DNA of 64,000 nucleotides, taken from contig OY821777.1 of the NCBI GenBank assembly GCA_963682175.1, positions 2,001,501-2,065,500 on the forward strand. Reading direction: 5' to 3'. A program made the translations under genes and the position numbers. Shown here in pieces: positions 24,359 to 36,533 of the stretch. The stretch's first letter is position 1. Each line of letters starts with the position of its first letter. Under the pieces are notes generated by a model, which saw nothing but the letters and a program-made list of their open reading frames with translations, ran no database searches and had not been told where the DNA came from. The stretch is from Triglochin maritima (taxonomy: Eukaryota > Streptophyta > Magnoliopsida > Alismatales > Juncaginaceae).

Positions 24359-27300
24359 ATGTGCGGAGCCGAAGTAGAACGCACAAAGATGGGAACCCAA
24401 AGCCACCACATCGCTGGAGAGGAACATCACCCCAAGGAGGAGAACCCTGCCGGCGACCTCAGGTGCGTTGGGCTGGAACACCCCCCCCCCCCCCCCCCCC
24501 CCCCCAAATAGAAAATCGCTTTTTTATTTTTTGCCTTTATTTGGGGTTTGGTTTCAAATTTTGATCTTTGTGCTGTTGGAGTATTGGGTCGTATTCCGAT
24601 TCTGATTTCCGGTTTTATTTTGCCGTTTGGAGCTGTTTGTGTCCTTTTTCTTGGCGGCTTTTTGTTTTGATTTCGTGGTTTTTAACTGAAATTATGGTTT
24701 GTTTCGTCTTGGATTGGTGGGTTTTGGTTTCAAAATTTGATCTTTGCGTGGGTGGAGTTTTGGGTCTGGTTGTGGTTATGATTTCTAACTAAATTCTGGT
24801 GCTTGGAATGATTTTTATCTTGTTAATTGCTCGAATTTTGTTTAGATCTCTGGAATTTTTGGTGTCCTACCTTTTTCATTGAATTTGTGTGCTCTAATTT
24901 GGTTTGGAGTCTGGAATTATTTGTATCCACCTTTTTAGGATTTTTGCCCTAATCTAGTTTGGTGCCTGCCCTTACTTGCACCCCATTTCATATGTTTTTT
25001 CTTGTAATTTTTATGGTGTCTGAACTTGTTTTTTCCCCCCATTCCTATGTTAGTGTCTGAACTTCTGTGTATGTTCTTTTGATTTTGGTGTTTGAAATGT
25101 TTTGTGTTTCCTTTTGTTCTAATGTCGTTGATATTTTGTCGTTTGTGCATTTAAGGGTTGACCCAGTGCCCAGCAAGCCTCCGCAGCTGACAATCTTCTT
25201 CAATGGGGCTGTCCATGTATTTGATTCCATTTCTCCAGAAAGAGTGAGTTGGAGTTACTTCGTGCCTCGATCTTCATTGCGAGTATTACCATGTATAAAA
25301 ACAATGTGCTTGTTAGTGTGTTTTGATGGACAAATAATTCTTGTTTTCAGGCTATGGCCATCATGCTTATCGCAGGGGCCACTTCCGGAGCCGGGAGTGT
25401 TGGTTCTCCGATGTTGACTAGGTCGCCGTCATTGCAGAGTACCACTGCTACAGCTGTCCTTCCAGCTAATGCTCAGCAGCCATCCGTTCCCGGTGCAACT
25501 AATCCTCTGTGCAAGCTTCATGCTGGTTAGCTAAAGGACATACTTGGATCTTCTTTCATGATGGTTAAAAAAAACTTCCCTCTTTAATTTGTGTACTACT
25601 AAAACTCCTGCAGAGCTTCCAATTGCCAGGCGAAACTCACTTCAGCGTTTTCTAGAGAAGCGTCGTGACAGGTATATGAACACACAACTCTCTCGCACTT
25701 AAGAAATGTTTGTTGTTTGATCTTTTTTTGCTGAGCGTTGTCTTTGTAAACCTGTGTGCAAAGTGAGAACATTTCAACAAAATTGTAGAAGGAGGAATTC
25801 ACTGAAAAGTTATAAAGAGTTCCGTTTTTATGATTTTTTTTGTTAAAAGTTAATGTTAGCTTTAAGATCTCAGAGTCAATACAATCTTGCGGTGTCATAT
25901 GGGCTAGTGTTGTGGAAGTTTTGGGCTGGGGTGTGTTTTCCATCATTCATCACAACAAATTAAAATAGGATTAAAATTTCTAGATCTTGTTAGGATCTGC
26001 AATCTCATAGCAATATTTGTTGTAGTCGTCCTTTAAGTTGTTGAATCTGAATTTGTTTTAAAGATTTGAGATTTAGATTCTGGTCTAAACAGCTTTATGT
26101 CTCTCAAAAAAACCTTATACTTTATAGGGCTATATTCACATGTGCAGACTAACAATTTCTCTCTCTACTGAGTTCAAAATTTAATATTTCTGCCTTTCTG
26201 GGGTTTATATATGGATGGATGTACCATTTGTTGTGCTACTTAACAGCTGAATTGTAACATCTCCGAAACAGTGAAAAATTTTAAACTTTGAAAATGAATA
26301 AACGAAGATATCAACAACCAAACACTAGGAACGTTGTGAAAATATATACACCAGGTGCACCGAATACAAGAGTTGTCAAACGTATGATTACATCAAAATA
26401 CAACATAAAAGATACATGTAATCATAATCACCACAAAAAACTGGAGGATCCGGATCCAAAAATGTGTTTGTCCTTGGTCACCACCCAATCAGAACCCACA
26501 GCGGTCCTGAAAAACAACATTACAACAATGCCTGAGTTTTCATAAAGAAAATCCAGTATACTAAATTCACCTACATGCATACTACGTATAATGAATGATC
26601 ATATCATACTAGTATCTCATGGTATGGAAAAATACAATGTAGCATCTCCGCCGCCACACAGGTCGCACGGTCCTCAAACACCAACTGTAAACATCGGCTG
26701 CTCACACAAGTTGTAATACCGTTATTTACTCAAAAGGCAACTGTTGCTCACACAAGTTGTGATACTGCTGCGCACTCGATGCTGAAGACAATGGTTGCTC
26801 ACACAAGCTGTAATACCCCCTCCGCCTGCCAACGCCAGGGCGGGCTTCCCGCTCCATCGAGTCGGGTACCATGAAATGCAATGCAAAACATAAGGATCTA
26901 CTGTCCCACACGCCAACACGCTCATAAAACAAACATATGATATTCTGTGTTCCAACGGTCGACCGAAAAAGGTCATACGGTCGACTGGTTGGCCGTTAAT
27001 ACCGGTAATTGGTTCAACCGCAATTCATCGGTCGAACCAACACACACGAACGGTCGAACAAAAGTCCATTGGCGGTCGACCGCAAAAAAACAGGGACGAC
27101 CTACTTCTCTAAGTCATCGTCGATCAACCGAAATATGAATCGGTCGAACCCCAAATAAGTCATCTTAAGTAATCAGTTAAACGAGGTCTCAAGACGGTCG
27201 ACCGTTTTGAAGTCTACACCACCAACCGACTTAAAACAGTGCATTCGGTCGAACAGATCAAAAGGACGGTCGGCCGTTTTGAAGTATATGTCCCCAACCG

Positions 27301-28708
27301 ACTTAAAACAATGCATTCGGTCGAACGGCAAATGGGGGCCTGGTTGACCGAAATCACCCCGAGTTTGCCTAACATGCTTGACCGGTTGACTGCACGAGGT
27401 GTCGTTCGACCAGAGCAAGACAAAACTCTCCGAAAAGCACTACGATCAATCGACCGAATCCACAATCGGTCGACCGTTCAAGTGCAGAAAACGGTTGCAC
27501 ACACCTCCGACGAGCCTTTCGGCCTACTGTCGACCACTCACACAACTTAGGTGAGCATAAGAGCAAAACTTGACATACCTTGGAAGCTTGAAAAAGTTTC
27601 AGAAGAGCAACGACGATCACCTCCACCGAAACGAGCGTTTCTCCGGCAACCTCTTCACACGAACACGATCTCCACCTCCTTTTCTTTGAACTCCGTCGAA
27701 CACGACTTGCCGGCGCACCCCTTCTCCTTCCTTCTTTGCTGCTAAACCAAAGGTGAGAGAGAAAGAACGAGTGATTGAGAGAAAAAGAGAAGAGAGAGAG
27801 AGAGAGAGGAGAAAAAGAAAAGAGAAGAGAAGAAATAGGTTTCCTTTTATATCCTTCACCAAAGTAGGGTTAAAGTTCTTAAACCCAGTTAACCTTAGTT
27901 AATAAGGATTAGGTTCTCACATGAATACTCAATAAACTTGAAATTCACTGGTTATTCATTCATATGTAGTTCATATATACTTAAGATACAAACATGCAGA
28001 CACTGGTCACTCACTCAACAACTATTAGTATAACAAAGGTATACTCGTCTCCTTCATGGATATGAAACCAGTGCTGGTGAAAAATCTAGTATGGATATTT
28101 TACGTATAAATTGTACTTATATAAGTCATATAAATAATCAGTTCTAAATTTCAGTTCGAACTCACTTATTTGATAACTTACAGTTCTATTATGGTTATTA
28201 TGTTACTACTATGAGAATGTAAAAAAAAGACACTGGAAACCATTCTAGGCACTTATGTGCTACTGATCTACTATACTTCGCTTTTTTCCAAAACTTCCAT
28301 GTTTCGTCATTTGACTATAACCTCCTATTGAATTTATCCCTACCTTTAAACATCTATCTTAGATTTATGTTACTTAATACTCTCTTCTTTTAGGCTTCTA
28401 TCGACACGAGAAAAAGGTTTCATTGGACATCTATTTGATCTATATACATTAGGTTTCGTTTGTGTAACTCAGTTTAAGCAATATAACGTGACTTGGGTCG
28501 ATTAATCTACACGATCAATATACTCCAAAGTCCACCGAATATCATATAGTGTCATCTCTGCTGCCATTCATCTGACAATTCTTTTCTTTGCAGGCTGGTG
28601 AGCAAGAACCCTTACAGTTGTGTCAAAAAGGAAAATCCAGCCGAGGACCTCAAAAGTGAACCATCGACCCCATTGAGCTCCTGCAATGGACCCTGCAAGT
28701 CCAATTAA
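24359..28708 (+). CDS. JAZ: JAZ/TIFY jasmonate co-repressor, complete
   Basis: Five exons: 24359-24462, 25156-25243, 25351-25525, 25614-25671, 28594-28708, totalling 540 nt and 179 aa. An in-frame ATG at 24389 is an alternative start (169 aa). The TIFY motif is TIFFNG (residues 47-52) in a short ZIM domain, the part that in this family binds NINJA and other JAZ proteins. The Jas motif (123-149) begins with the canonical COI1/jasmonoyl-isoleucine degron ELPIARR, continues SLQRFLEKRRDR, and ends with the X5PY tail NPY. JAZ proteins repress MYC2-type factors in the nucleus until COI1 triggers their degradation. The subgroup is unresolved; the Jas motif looks nearest the TIFY9/JAZ10 kind. The last intron splits the Jas motif after RDR, the classic Jas-intron position, but is 2.9 kb long because of an LTR. 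Retaining it would add nine residues after Arg142, then a stop, losing X5PY. Confidence 0.93.
24481..24505. repeat. 25-bp poly-C tract in JAZ intron 1
   Basis: An uninterrupted run of C begins 18 bp after the exon 1 donor of the JAZ gene and is cytosine-rich in the pre-mRNA. Runs this long are often length-polymorphic or mis-assembled. Confidence 0.9.
26253..27921. mobile_element. Solo LTR, family B (1669 bp), TSD TGAAT, in the JAZ Jas intron
   Basis: Starts TGTAACATCTCCG, ends GGTTCTCACA, and is flanked by the exact 5-bp duplication TGAAT (26248-26252 and 27922-27926). The TGTAACATC start resembles plant Ty3/chromovirus LTRs. It carries three repeats of CTCACACAAGTTGT-type sequence (26702-26815), then many CGGTCGACCG-related words between 26955 and 27475. 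No internal retroelement coding. It accounts for more than half of the 2.9-kb intron. Confidence 0.9.
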
Positions 28709-29966
28709 CGCTGCAATCACTAGCTGCTCCTGAAAGCAACTGAACTACTTAAATAGAACTGCTTATAAGCCATTATGCTATGTTTGCTGCTTATTTAGCT
28801 TTAATAACTGTTGACAGAACTAAAATAATTTGCGTACTATAGTGTTTCATATCGTACAATGATGATTACTCCATTGTCAGATGTAATATATCGGTTGTAT
28901 ACTTTCTTTTGCAACTATTACCTTGGACTCATTTCATGTTGTAAATTTTATCATTTGGGTTCTAATCTACCCGTCAGATTGATATACTTATTTTTGTTAG
29001 TTGTCATACCAATATCACAATGGAGATAACTTGTACTGTAACGCAATCTCCAACCGAACACAAGCAGCATCTGCTAGTGCTTTGGTTGCTTCGCGTTCTA
29101 GCATGACTTGTGACTTGTGAGGGAACTCAACATTTTGTGGTTAAATACGCACGACAATGCGTCACTTCCAACTTACAGCGTGTAAGTGATTTGTGGGAAA
29201 AGATCCCGAGAGTGAAACAAAACTTTTGGAGGAAAAAAATCGGTCTATGGTCTTTATGAAACTTAAATCATGGCACTTCAGCCTCATGACTAGTAAATTT
29301 GTACTAAAATGATTTTCTTGCTCACTTTAAAGCTGAAGGGAGTCAAACTTGGAGTCTCTTTCAAATTCTTGCAAACCAATCACCTTAAAGTTATGATTTC
29401 TGGTGAGTAGATTTTAAGAACTAAGAAGAATGAAAAGATTGAAATCAATTTCGTTGCAAGCCTGATTGCAAACCAATCACCTTAAAGTTATGACTGGTCT
29501 GATTTCGTTGAATTGGCCCGGTGCATTGTTAACGAAAAGCTAAGATTCATGAATAGTCGCTTTTTGGAAGTGTGGCCAATCAATCATCTTTTATGTACGC
29601 AGTTAGTAATGGCAAATAGCCGAATACTTGCATATCTATATGTTCGCAGGACCCAAAACAGACTTCAAACTTGATCAATATGGTTGCCTTTTCGACTTCA
29701 TGGTCTGCATCCTAACGAGAGCCTAAATCATATTCACATGGTGAATTAATCCATCCATCATACTATCTTTTGGTGATTATTAGATGATCTCTGTGAGAGC
29801 CTCCTCCTGTGCTCCTTTATTCATCAATGTCGGCAACAAGTCTGCATGTATCTAACAATTGTACATGCATAGTTAGAAATTATAATTGGTCCCTTAAATT
29901 CAACCCCCAAAAAAATCACCCCCCTACAATGTAACTTACCAAGATTAGGAAAAATTAGCCTTTGAA
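28709..29966. other. Convergent intergenic between JAZ and the DUF547 gene
   Basis: Should hold the 3' UTRs of both convergent genes. A 28-bp segment, TTGCAAACCAATCACC plus CTTAAAGTTATGA, occurs at about 29369 and again at about 29466. No further gene recognised. Confidence 0.5.
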
Positions 29967-30640
29967 TCAATTTTGCTGGGGAGAATTTCTGGAGGATTTA
30001 CTATCGGGCAAGAAAAGATATCGAAACCTTGAATCAAATGGAAGGACACCAAAGCTCCGAGCACCAAGGAGTCTATGCTTCTTCTTGGGGGAGTTTCGTA
30101 CTACGGATACTTGTTCGCGGGAAAGGAATCGACATATCCAGTCGACTAGCAAGGAATCCTCCACCACACCCTTTGCAAAGCAATGCAGCAACTGCGGAAC
30201 TAGCAATTTCCCTTCACTGTCTATACTTACCGATGCTTGAATATAATCGGTCATTGAACTTTGGAGCTCGTACCGGATATTGCTGGCTGTAAAAATCCTT
30301 ACCTGCACAAGGAAAAAATGATCAATACTTTAATACATATCAATGGAAGCTTGAAATTAAGATGGCTTCTACTCTTGTTAGTTGTGAATTAGATTTGAAG
30401 ATTTCTAGCACTCGGATTTCCTGATAGCAAACAGCTGCAAGAATGTGAAATGATAACACCAGCTTATTACAAGGGGGGTAGATGCTAATGTTTACACTGA
30501 CTCATACACTTGCTTACATTAAGTATACCAACCTTTAGGGCTCACCAGTACTTACAGGAATGAAGACATTGTAATAGAACTTCAATGGAAAAAAATCTGA
30601 TGATGAACATAGATAAAGGTGTTTGTTTTTTTGTTTTTTT

Positions 30641-30679
<39 letters not shown>

Positions 30680-33600
30680 GCTGCAAAGGGTTCTATAGTT
30701 CAATCATATGCATAACTAGTTCACTATTAGATCCTTACTGCTGGAGAAGAATACATCCCGCAACTGAGACAAAATGAGACAAGAGGCTCTACATTGTCAA
30801 CACCAAAATCTGGAGGCACATTGGATTTCAGGACAGTCAATATTGAGGCCTGAAAATGCAATTGCATCAGTTTATTCGTAAGGAAAACCATTTTGATTTA
30901 AAACACAAACGAAATATGCAGATTCACTGATATACCGTCTGTGAACGATGTGCAATAGGCTTTACTTTTAGAACATTGTATTCAATGTCAGCTGCATTGA
31001 GCGGATGACCTCCAACAATATATGAGGCCTGAAGGACGCATTATCTTAGCAGGAGTTTGCAAAACCATTTCAAATTCAATAACTTCAGAAGAAAAGTTTA
31101 TGAGCTGAACCTTTTGCATCAATGAAAAATACTTCTCCTCACTTTCAGGAACTCCATAAGCCAAGTATGCCTGTATGGTCAAAGGTAAAGTCCACTAAAA
31201 TGATTGCCAGGAAATGAGGAGAAATTAAGTTTTCCCGGTGAATGAACTATGGAATGATATCGAGACATCTTCATGACAGTGAATAAAAGTGAATTTCAAG
31301 AGTACATTTACTGCCAAGGAATCGATATTTGAAACTTAGAATCTACTATGAGAACAAGGGACCATATGTTTGAGAAAATGATGAACATAAACAACAATAC
31401 ACACAAATAAAAGAAAATAAACAGATCATTAGAATAGATATCGCATGTGACATGGTCGGCTTCTTAAATTGAGATTTTAGTATATATAAAAAGGCTTATA
31501 AGGATTAACTTGTCCTATAGTTTTCAACTTTTCATTATATCCTTACAGAAACATCAAGTAAAGACTTCCCCAATTAACATTAGAGATTTTTCCACCTATA
31601 TTCACCTCGCACCAGATTAACGTAAGTGGAGAAGCTCACACCTGGTTATTAGAAGTGAATACATGCATATGACTTAAAAGTCACGAGCCAATAAATATTT
31701 CAGCTTAATAACTGTTACAAATACTCATCCTAGGTATCTTGGTAAGAAAACAATTACTAGTTGTACCATACTACCATATATGCAACTATAAATAAGATGA
31801 GCACTTGCTCCCATGTAATGAATAAGAAAAAGAATAGATTGGTGTGAAGAATACATGCATGACCAAGGCGTTATACAAGTTCATCCAAAATGCAAGCTTC
31901 TCGTTGCAACTCAACCTAGCAGGATTAACTTTTGCCAACTGTGTGACAAGAGATCTGCAAATTAGACATGTAAGGAATAAAATAAGATTGCCAAGGAACT
32001 GGTTAAGAAACATTAAGAATCTATGAGTGATACTTATTGTGTTCGCTTAGAAGAAGTAAACTTCACCATCACACAAAAATGCCAGCCACAGACATGTCAG
32101 TAAATTTCTTAGTTTGAAATCTCGAAAGAACAAGTTTATCGAATTAAAAGTGTGTCAAGCTCGAAACAATACCTACATTTATGTTTTTCACAACATAGCT
32201 CTAGAAACAATTTAGCCGTGACGGATAGTTCTACAAACCTCCTTTTTTTGCAAAGAATATAGTTCTACAAACTCCAAATACGAAGGTAGCTCTATCATTT
32301 AAATTATGGGGATGAAACCTCCAACTTCAAAATAAGGATGGGAGGAGAAATAAGGATAATATCCAAAAGAAAATCTTGGTTGAAAACTAACATAACATGT
32401 GAGACACTTCTTGAGTTCCTAAGCATGTCGATTATGTGCTCAAATCCCATTTTTGTTTGTAGAATTCTTGCAATATGTGTGTGCCTTACAATGATATAGA
32501 GTTGTGGAAATAATTGTGCAAAGGGTTTGTGCCATAGTCACCAACCCCTCTTCATCAAATTTTATGTCAAACTTTAGAAGTTCTTCACTTAGTTTGCTCA
32601 AACAACTATTGAAGTCGTAAGAATGCTAAAAACTTCGATGGATTTTCAATCTCAACGACTCAACCCTGTTTTGATGTGATAAAATCATAAGAATTGACAA
32701 ACCCAATCTTATCGGTAGTCGTTTCATGGGACAGATGACCAATAGAGTTTGAAAGAAGACAGTATTTCCATAAATCGAAGCATGAGCTGGAAAAAGGAAA
32801 AAAGTCTACCTGAATCGTTTTAAAGCTTCCGCAGCATATCCAAGTTGTTTCTTTCCCACGGTCATCCAAGAGATTTCAGCTGCTGAACTGTATATTCCAA
32901 TATTTTCTTGACTTTCATGCAAATGAACACCGTAAGGATCAAATGTGCTTTCTGATATTTTATTTGCACAATGATGAAGCAACTCGAGACTGGGAGCAGG
33001 GCCAGGCACTTCGGATGAGCCTGTAGTGAAAGTTGAGGAAGAACAACAAACGTACCCTACTGGAGAAGATGAATGGCATATTTGGATCTTCGAAGATACC
33101 ATTGATGGTTTTGACAGACAAAGAAAGATACTTTTCATGCACTTAATCATTTCTTGTGATAGTTTGTCTGGTTGGAGCCACAAATTGCCTATCCATTGAC
33201 TAATGCTAACACCACCCACTTGTACAGCAACATCTACTTCCATCTCTTCTGAACATGAACTGCAGGAAGCCGAGACCTGCTTTGGAGGAAAAATAAGCTT
33301 TCTCTTTCATGTAATCAGCAGATATAAACAAGAATAATTGAAGTTAACATATCTCTTAACACTGTGTTGGTACCTGGGATATTTTGGATTTGTTTGATGA
33401 CAAATATCCAGATTTAAGCGAGGAATTATAGCAAGGTTTCCGGACATTCTGTCTCGATGCTATATGTTTCTGAAGGAATGGAAGAGATCAGAACTGAAGA
33501 ATCGTTATAATGCGTGGTAAATATACATAGTCCCCACAATAGAGAGGGGGGAGAAAAATTACCGACTCCCATGTGCAGGTAGACGAGCAAGGTATAGAAG

Positions 33601-35410
33601 TATTTGATATTTCAAATGGCTCTATTGAATGACCATTGTAGAAGAAATGCTCATTCCGTTTCTGACTGAGCCTAGCATGCAAGGAAATTAAATCATCTTC
33701 AAGAGTAGAAACGGCAATCTCCAGTGCAGCAATGCTGAATAGAAGTTCTCGGATCTACATAATTTTCATGGCAAAATATTAGTTAACAACCTTAAACTAT
33801 AAAATCCTAATTTCCAAAATTATAAACTAAACATTACTTGGAGAAGTCAGAAGAAAGAAAAGAGCAAAAGTACCTTATTTGGTACCTCCGAACACGGTAG
33901 TAAGTGGCTAGATTTACATCCTACAGCATTGGTTAAAGCGATGTTTAAATTGATCTCTTCCTGCAGCTGAAGCTGAAGCTTCCTTACCTGTAGACTGTTG
34001 TTAGTACATAACATTTTCATTTTTAGACAGCATATGATATGGAAGTTAACACAGAAAGAAGAGTGGCAAAATAAGCACAGCTGATAAAAGTATGGAGCTC
34101 TGGACAAGCAAGCTATCAATATCTTTTGGCAGAATTACTAGTTTGGTGGTGCTTCTCCACCACTTGGGTTGGTAATCTCAAATTCTGCTTTAAATTATGA
34201 AGTTAAAAACATTGAAAGAGTTTGTTTGTTTTTTCTTTTTAAATCTTTGAAATTTAAGATGTTTTACCTCAATTAAAGTGTCCTTAGAAGTGGTCTACAA
34301 GAAAAAAGGACTATATGACAAATGAAAATTACAAATGCAGGAAAAAAATAATTAACACGAAATTCAAATTAGAAGTTGATTACCTTGTAGTTCCCACAAT
34401 ATTCAGTCGTCACTTATAATGATGGCAGTTCCTAAGATTTTACTATGTTCATTATAAGCTGCACTTGAAGACATCTAGTTGTCTACCATGTCTTGCTGGA
34501 AGAATGCAAGTTGCAACTAAACAAAAAGCAATTATTGTAATGATATCACACTAAAAATTCCAGATCAAACATTGTTCACAAAAAAAACAGCTGAGGAGCA
34601 CGACAAGTAATTGCACTTCACTGTGATGGTGACACTTACTTCCTCCTCGAGTTGAGATCTATAAGAGCACTTATCCATGCTCCCAGTTTTTCCACTCTTA
34701 CTGCAACCACTTGCCTTGATATCCTGAAACCAATAATGAAGAAGGGATTTCGAATTAACCACAGATGATTGCTAAATTGATATCCAAAAACCAACAGAGC
34801 AGAAACATGCTCAGTGGAATTTTTCATTTTATATCAATGAAATTGTTGCAAGGACAAGATATCATGGGTTATAAAAGTACTACAATCAGAAATCATTTGA
34901 TGTTGTAAATTAAAAGAAGGTTAAAGCTGTTGCAACTGATATCGTGGGGATACATAAAAAATTACCCAAAAAAGGGATTAAACGTAAAGAAGAGCTAATC
35001 TTGCTGTTAAAACTCAAGTACGAACAGGTGAAACTGTAGATAGAAATTTTAGCACAAAATGCTTTAGATTTTCCTCTTCTAGCACATATCTGATGATGCC
35101 CCTCAGACAGGGGGAAAATCAATCTCTTATAACATATCGTGTGGGGACAGGTATAAACTAACCGGACAAATGAATTGCTATAGCAAAAAAAATTAAATGC
35201 TGGGCTAGCAGAGCAACAATGTAGAGCAGAATCCTAATTAACAACATGAATCAGAGCATGAAGGGAATTCAAACATCAAGAAATCAATTACTCAACCTGC
35301 AATTTGGAGGAAAAGAATGATTTTGATGGCACCCATGACAAAGGTCTTCCGGCGGAATCTAACTCGCCGGAACTCCTCCTACTCCTGCTTCCCATGCGCA
35401 AGAACATCAT
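29967..35410 (-). CDS. MIP1-type leucine zipper + DUF547 protein, complete
   Basis: Eleven exons: 35410-35297, 34723-34640, 33987-33874, 33754-33563, 33469-33374, 33276-32810, 31954-31855, 31170-31111, 31028-30936, 30849-30739, 30302-29967. This gives 588 aa, or 583 if translation starts at the next ATG (35395, MGSRSRR). The segment spanning exons 2-4 (about 45-110) is heptad-rich (RKLQLQLQEEINLNIAL, IRELLFSIAALEIAVSTLEDD) and matches the ternary-complex-factor MIP1 leucine zipper. A Ser-rich linker follows. The DUF547 domain (about 335-480) is marked by NEKLAFWMNLYNALVMHAYL, YIVGGHPLNAADIE and FGVDNVEPLVSF. A basic tail ends RYLFLPDS...QQN. Plants have a small family with this architecture; the biochemical role is not established. 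Short clean introns, except about 0.7-0.9 kb at introns 1, 2, 6 and 7. A 36-bp homopolymer lies in the last intron. Confidence 0.92.
30643..30678. repeat. 36-bp poly-G tract in the last DUF547-gene intron
   Basis: An uninterrupted run of G on the plus strand, preceded by a T-rich stretch. It is poly-C in the sense transcript of the minus-strand gene. Confidence 0.9.
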
Positions 35411-36533
35411 CACTTGTACGAGTCAAACTCTCAAGTTCAGAGACATTGATTGCAATTTTTGATGATCTCTGTTAGAGAGAAATCTATTCAAGAAAGAAGT
35501 AGACAAGTATAAACTTGAAGTTTCGGCTTTATGTACAACTTTAGACTGGTGGGGGGATTCTAATGATAAGATAATGAGACGCAGAAAAGTGCAACACAAG
35601 AGACACTGATCACAGTTGTGCACTCCACTTTAGGAATCTCCATTATTATTTCCAAAACAAACTTTCAAATGAGATTCCACAACTCTAATCAATAATAAAG
35701 TGTGTGTATTATAGTACAACTCCTCTAGTGAGATCATGCCGGAAGACTTTGGATAATAACATTAGGAACGGTTGTTGTGGACAGCAGAGTAAAGGAGGAA
35801 TTTATTCCCTTCTCTTTGTTTCAGTGTCTGGGGAAAAGTAGCAGATGGGGATTGATGCTTAAGACAGGTGGACTGCACCACTTTGCTTTTCTTGTGTGTT
35901 TCATAATAAATTATAATACCGGAGGGAAAGCTGGTGCCTTTGGATTTTCTTAAGATGGTCGTCATCATATTGATTATTTAATTCCAACATCAAGTAGAAC
36001 CCACTGCACTGTGCATAGTTATGGTTATAGTTGAGAAAGTAATGGCTGTAATTGAGAAGCGAATAACAAATGACAAAAATAAAGTTTCAGGATTTATGCC
36101 TCCTGAGTCCTGAGTTTTAGTTCGGAGATGAAATAGGAATCATGTGGACTAGTGTTTCAGCAACTCTGCAACCTTTGTGTGCTGAATTGAACTTAGCAAG
36201 CGCAAGCTCACGAGTGAGAAGCTGAGTTTCTTCTAATAATGTCCAGAATCACGCCAGTCAGCACAAACTTTTTAAGACTGAGAAGTTCCTGAGTCCTGAC
36301 AGTTCGCAACCCAACAACCAAAGTTCGCCCCTCGATTGGTGTTATTGGAGATTCAAGCTTCAACTGGTAAAGTTGGTGATAGATCTCACGTCCCAAATAT
36401 CAAATCCAAGGTCAGAATATTTATTTATTTATTTTGATTGGTAAGGTCCGAAATTTCACGGACGACTGATGATCAACAGGTACTGCGGCATTGCTCCACT
36501 TGAACCCAGCACCTTAACAATTGGACAGCTTAT
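35411..36533. other. Spacer between two minus-strand genes
   Basis: Upstream region of the DUF547 gene and downstream region of the PPR gene. No coding exon recognised. A box at 36500-36520 resembles a Pol III B-box on the minus strand (GGTGCTGGGTTCAAGTGGAG), but no complete tRNA or SINE could be built around it. Confidence 0.5.

Noticed and set aside
36490..36525. tRNA-like B-box on the minus strand near the PPR 3' end
   Set aside because: No acceptor stem, anticodon arm or A-box at the right spacing could be assembled.
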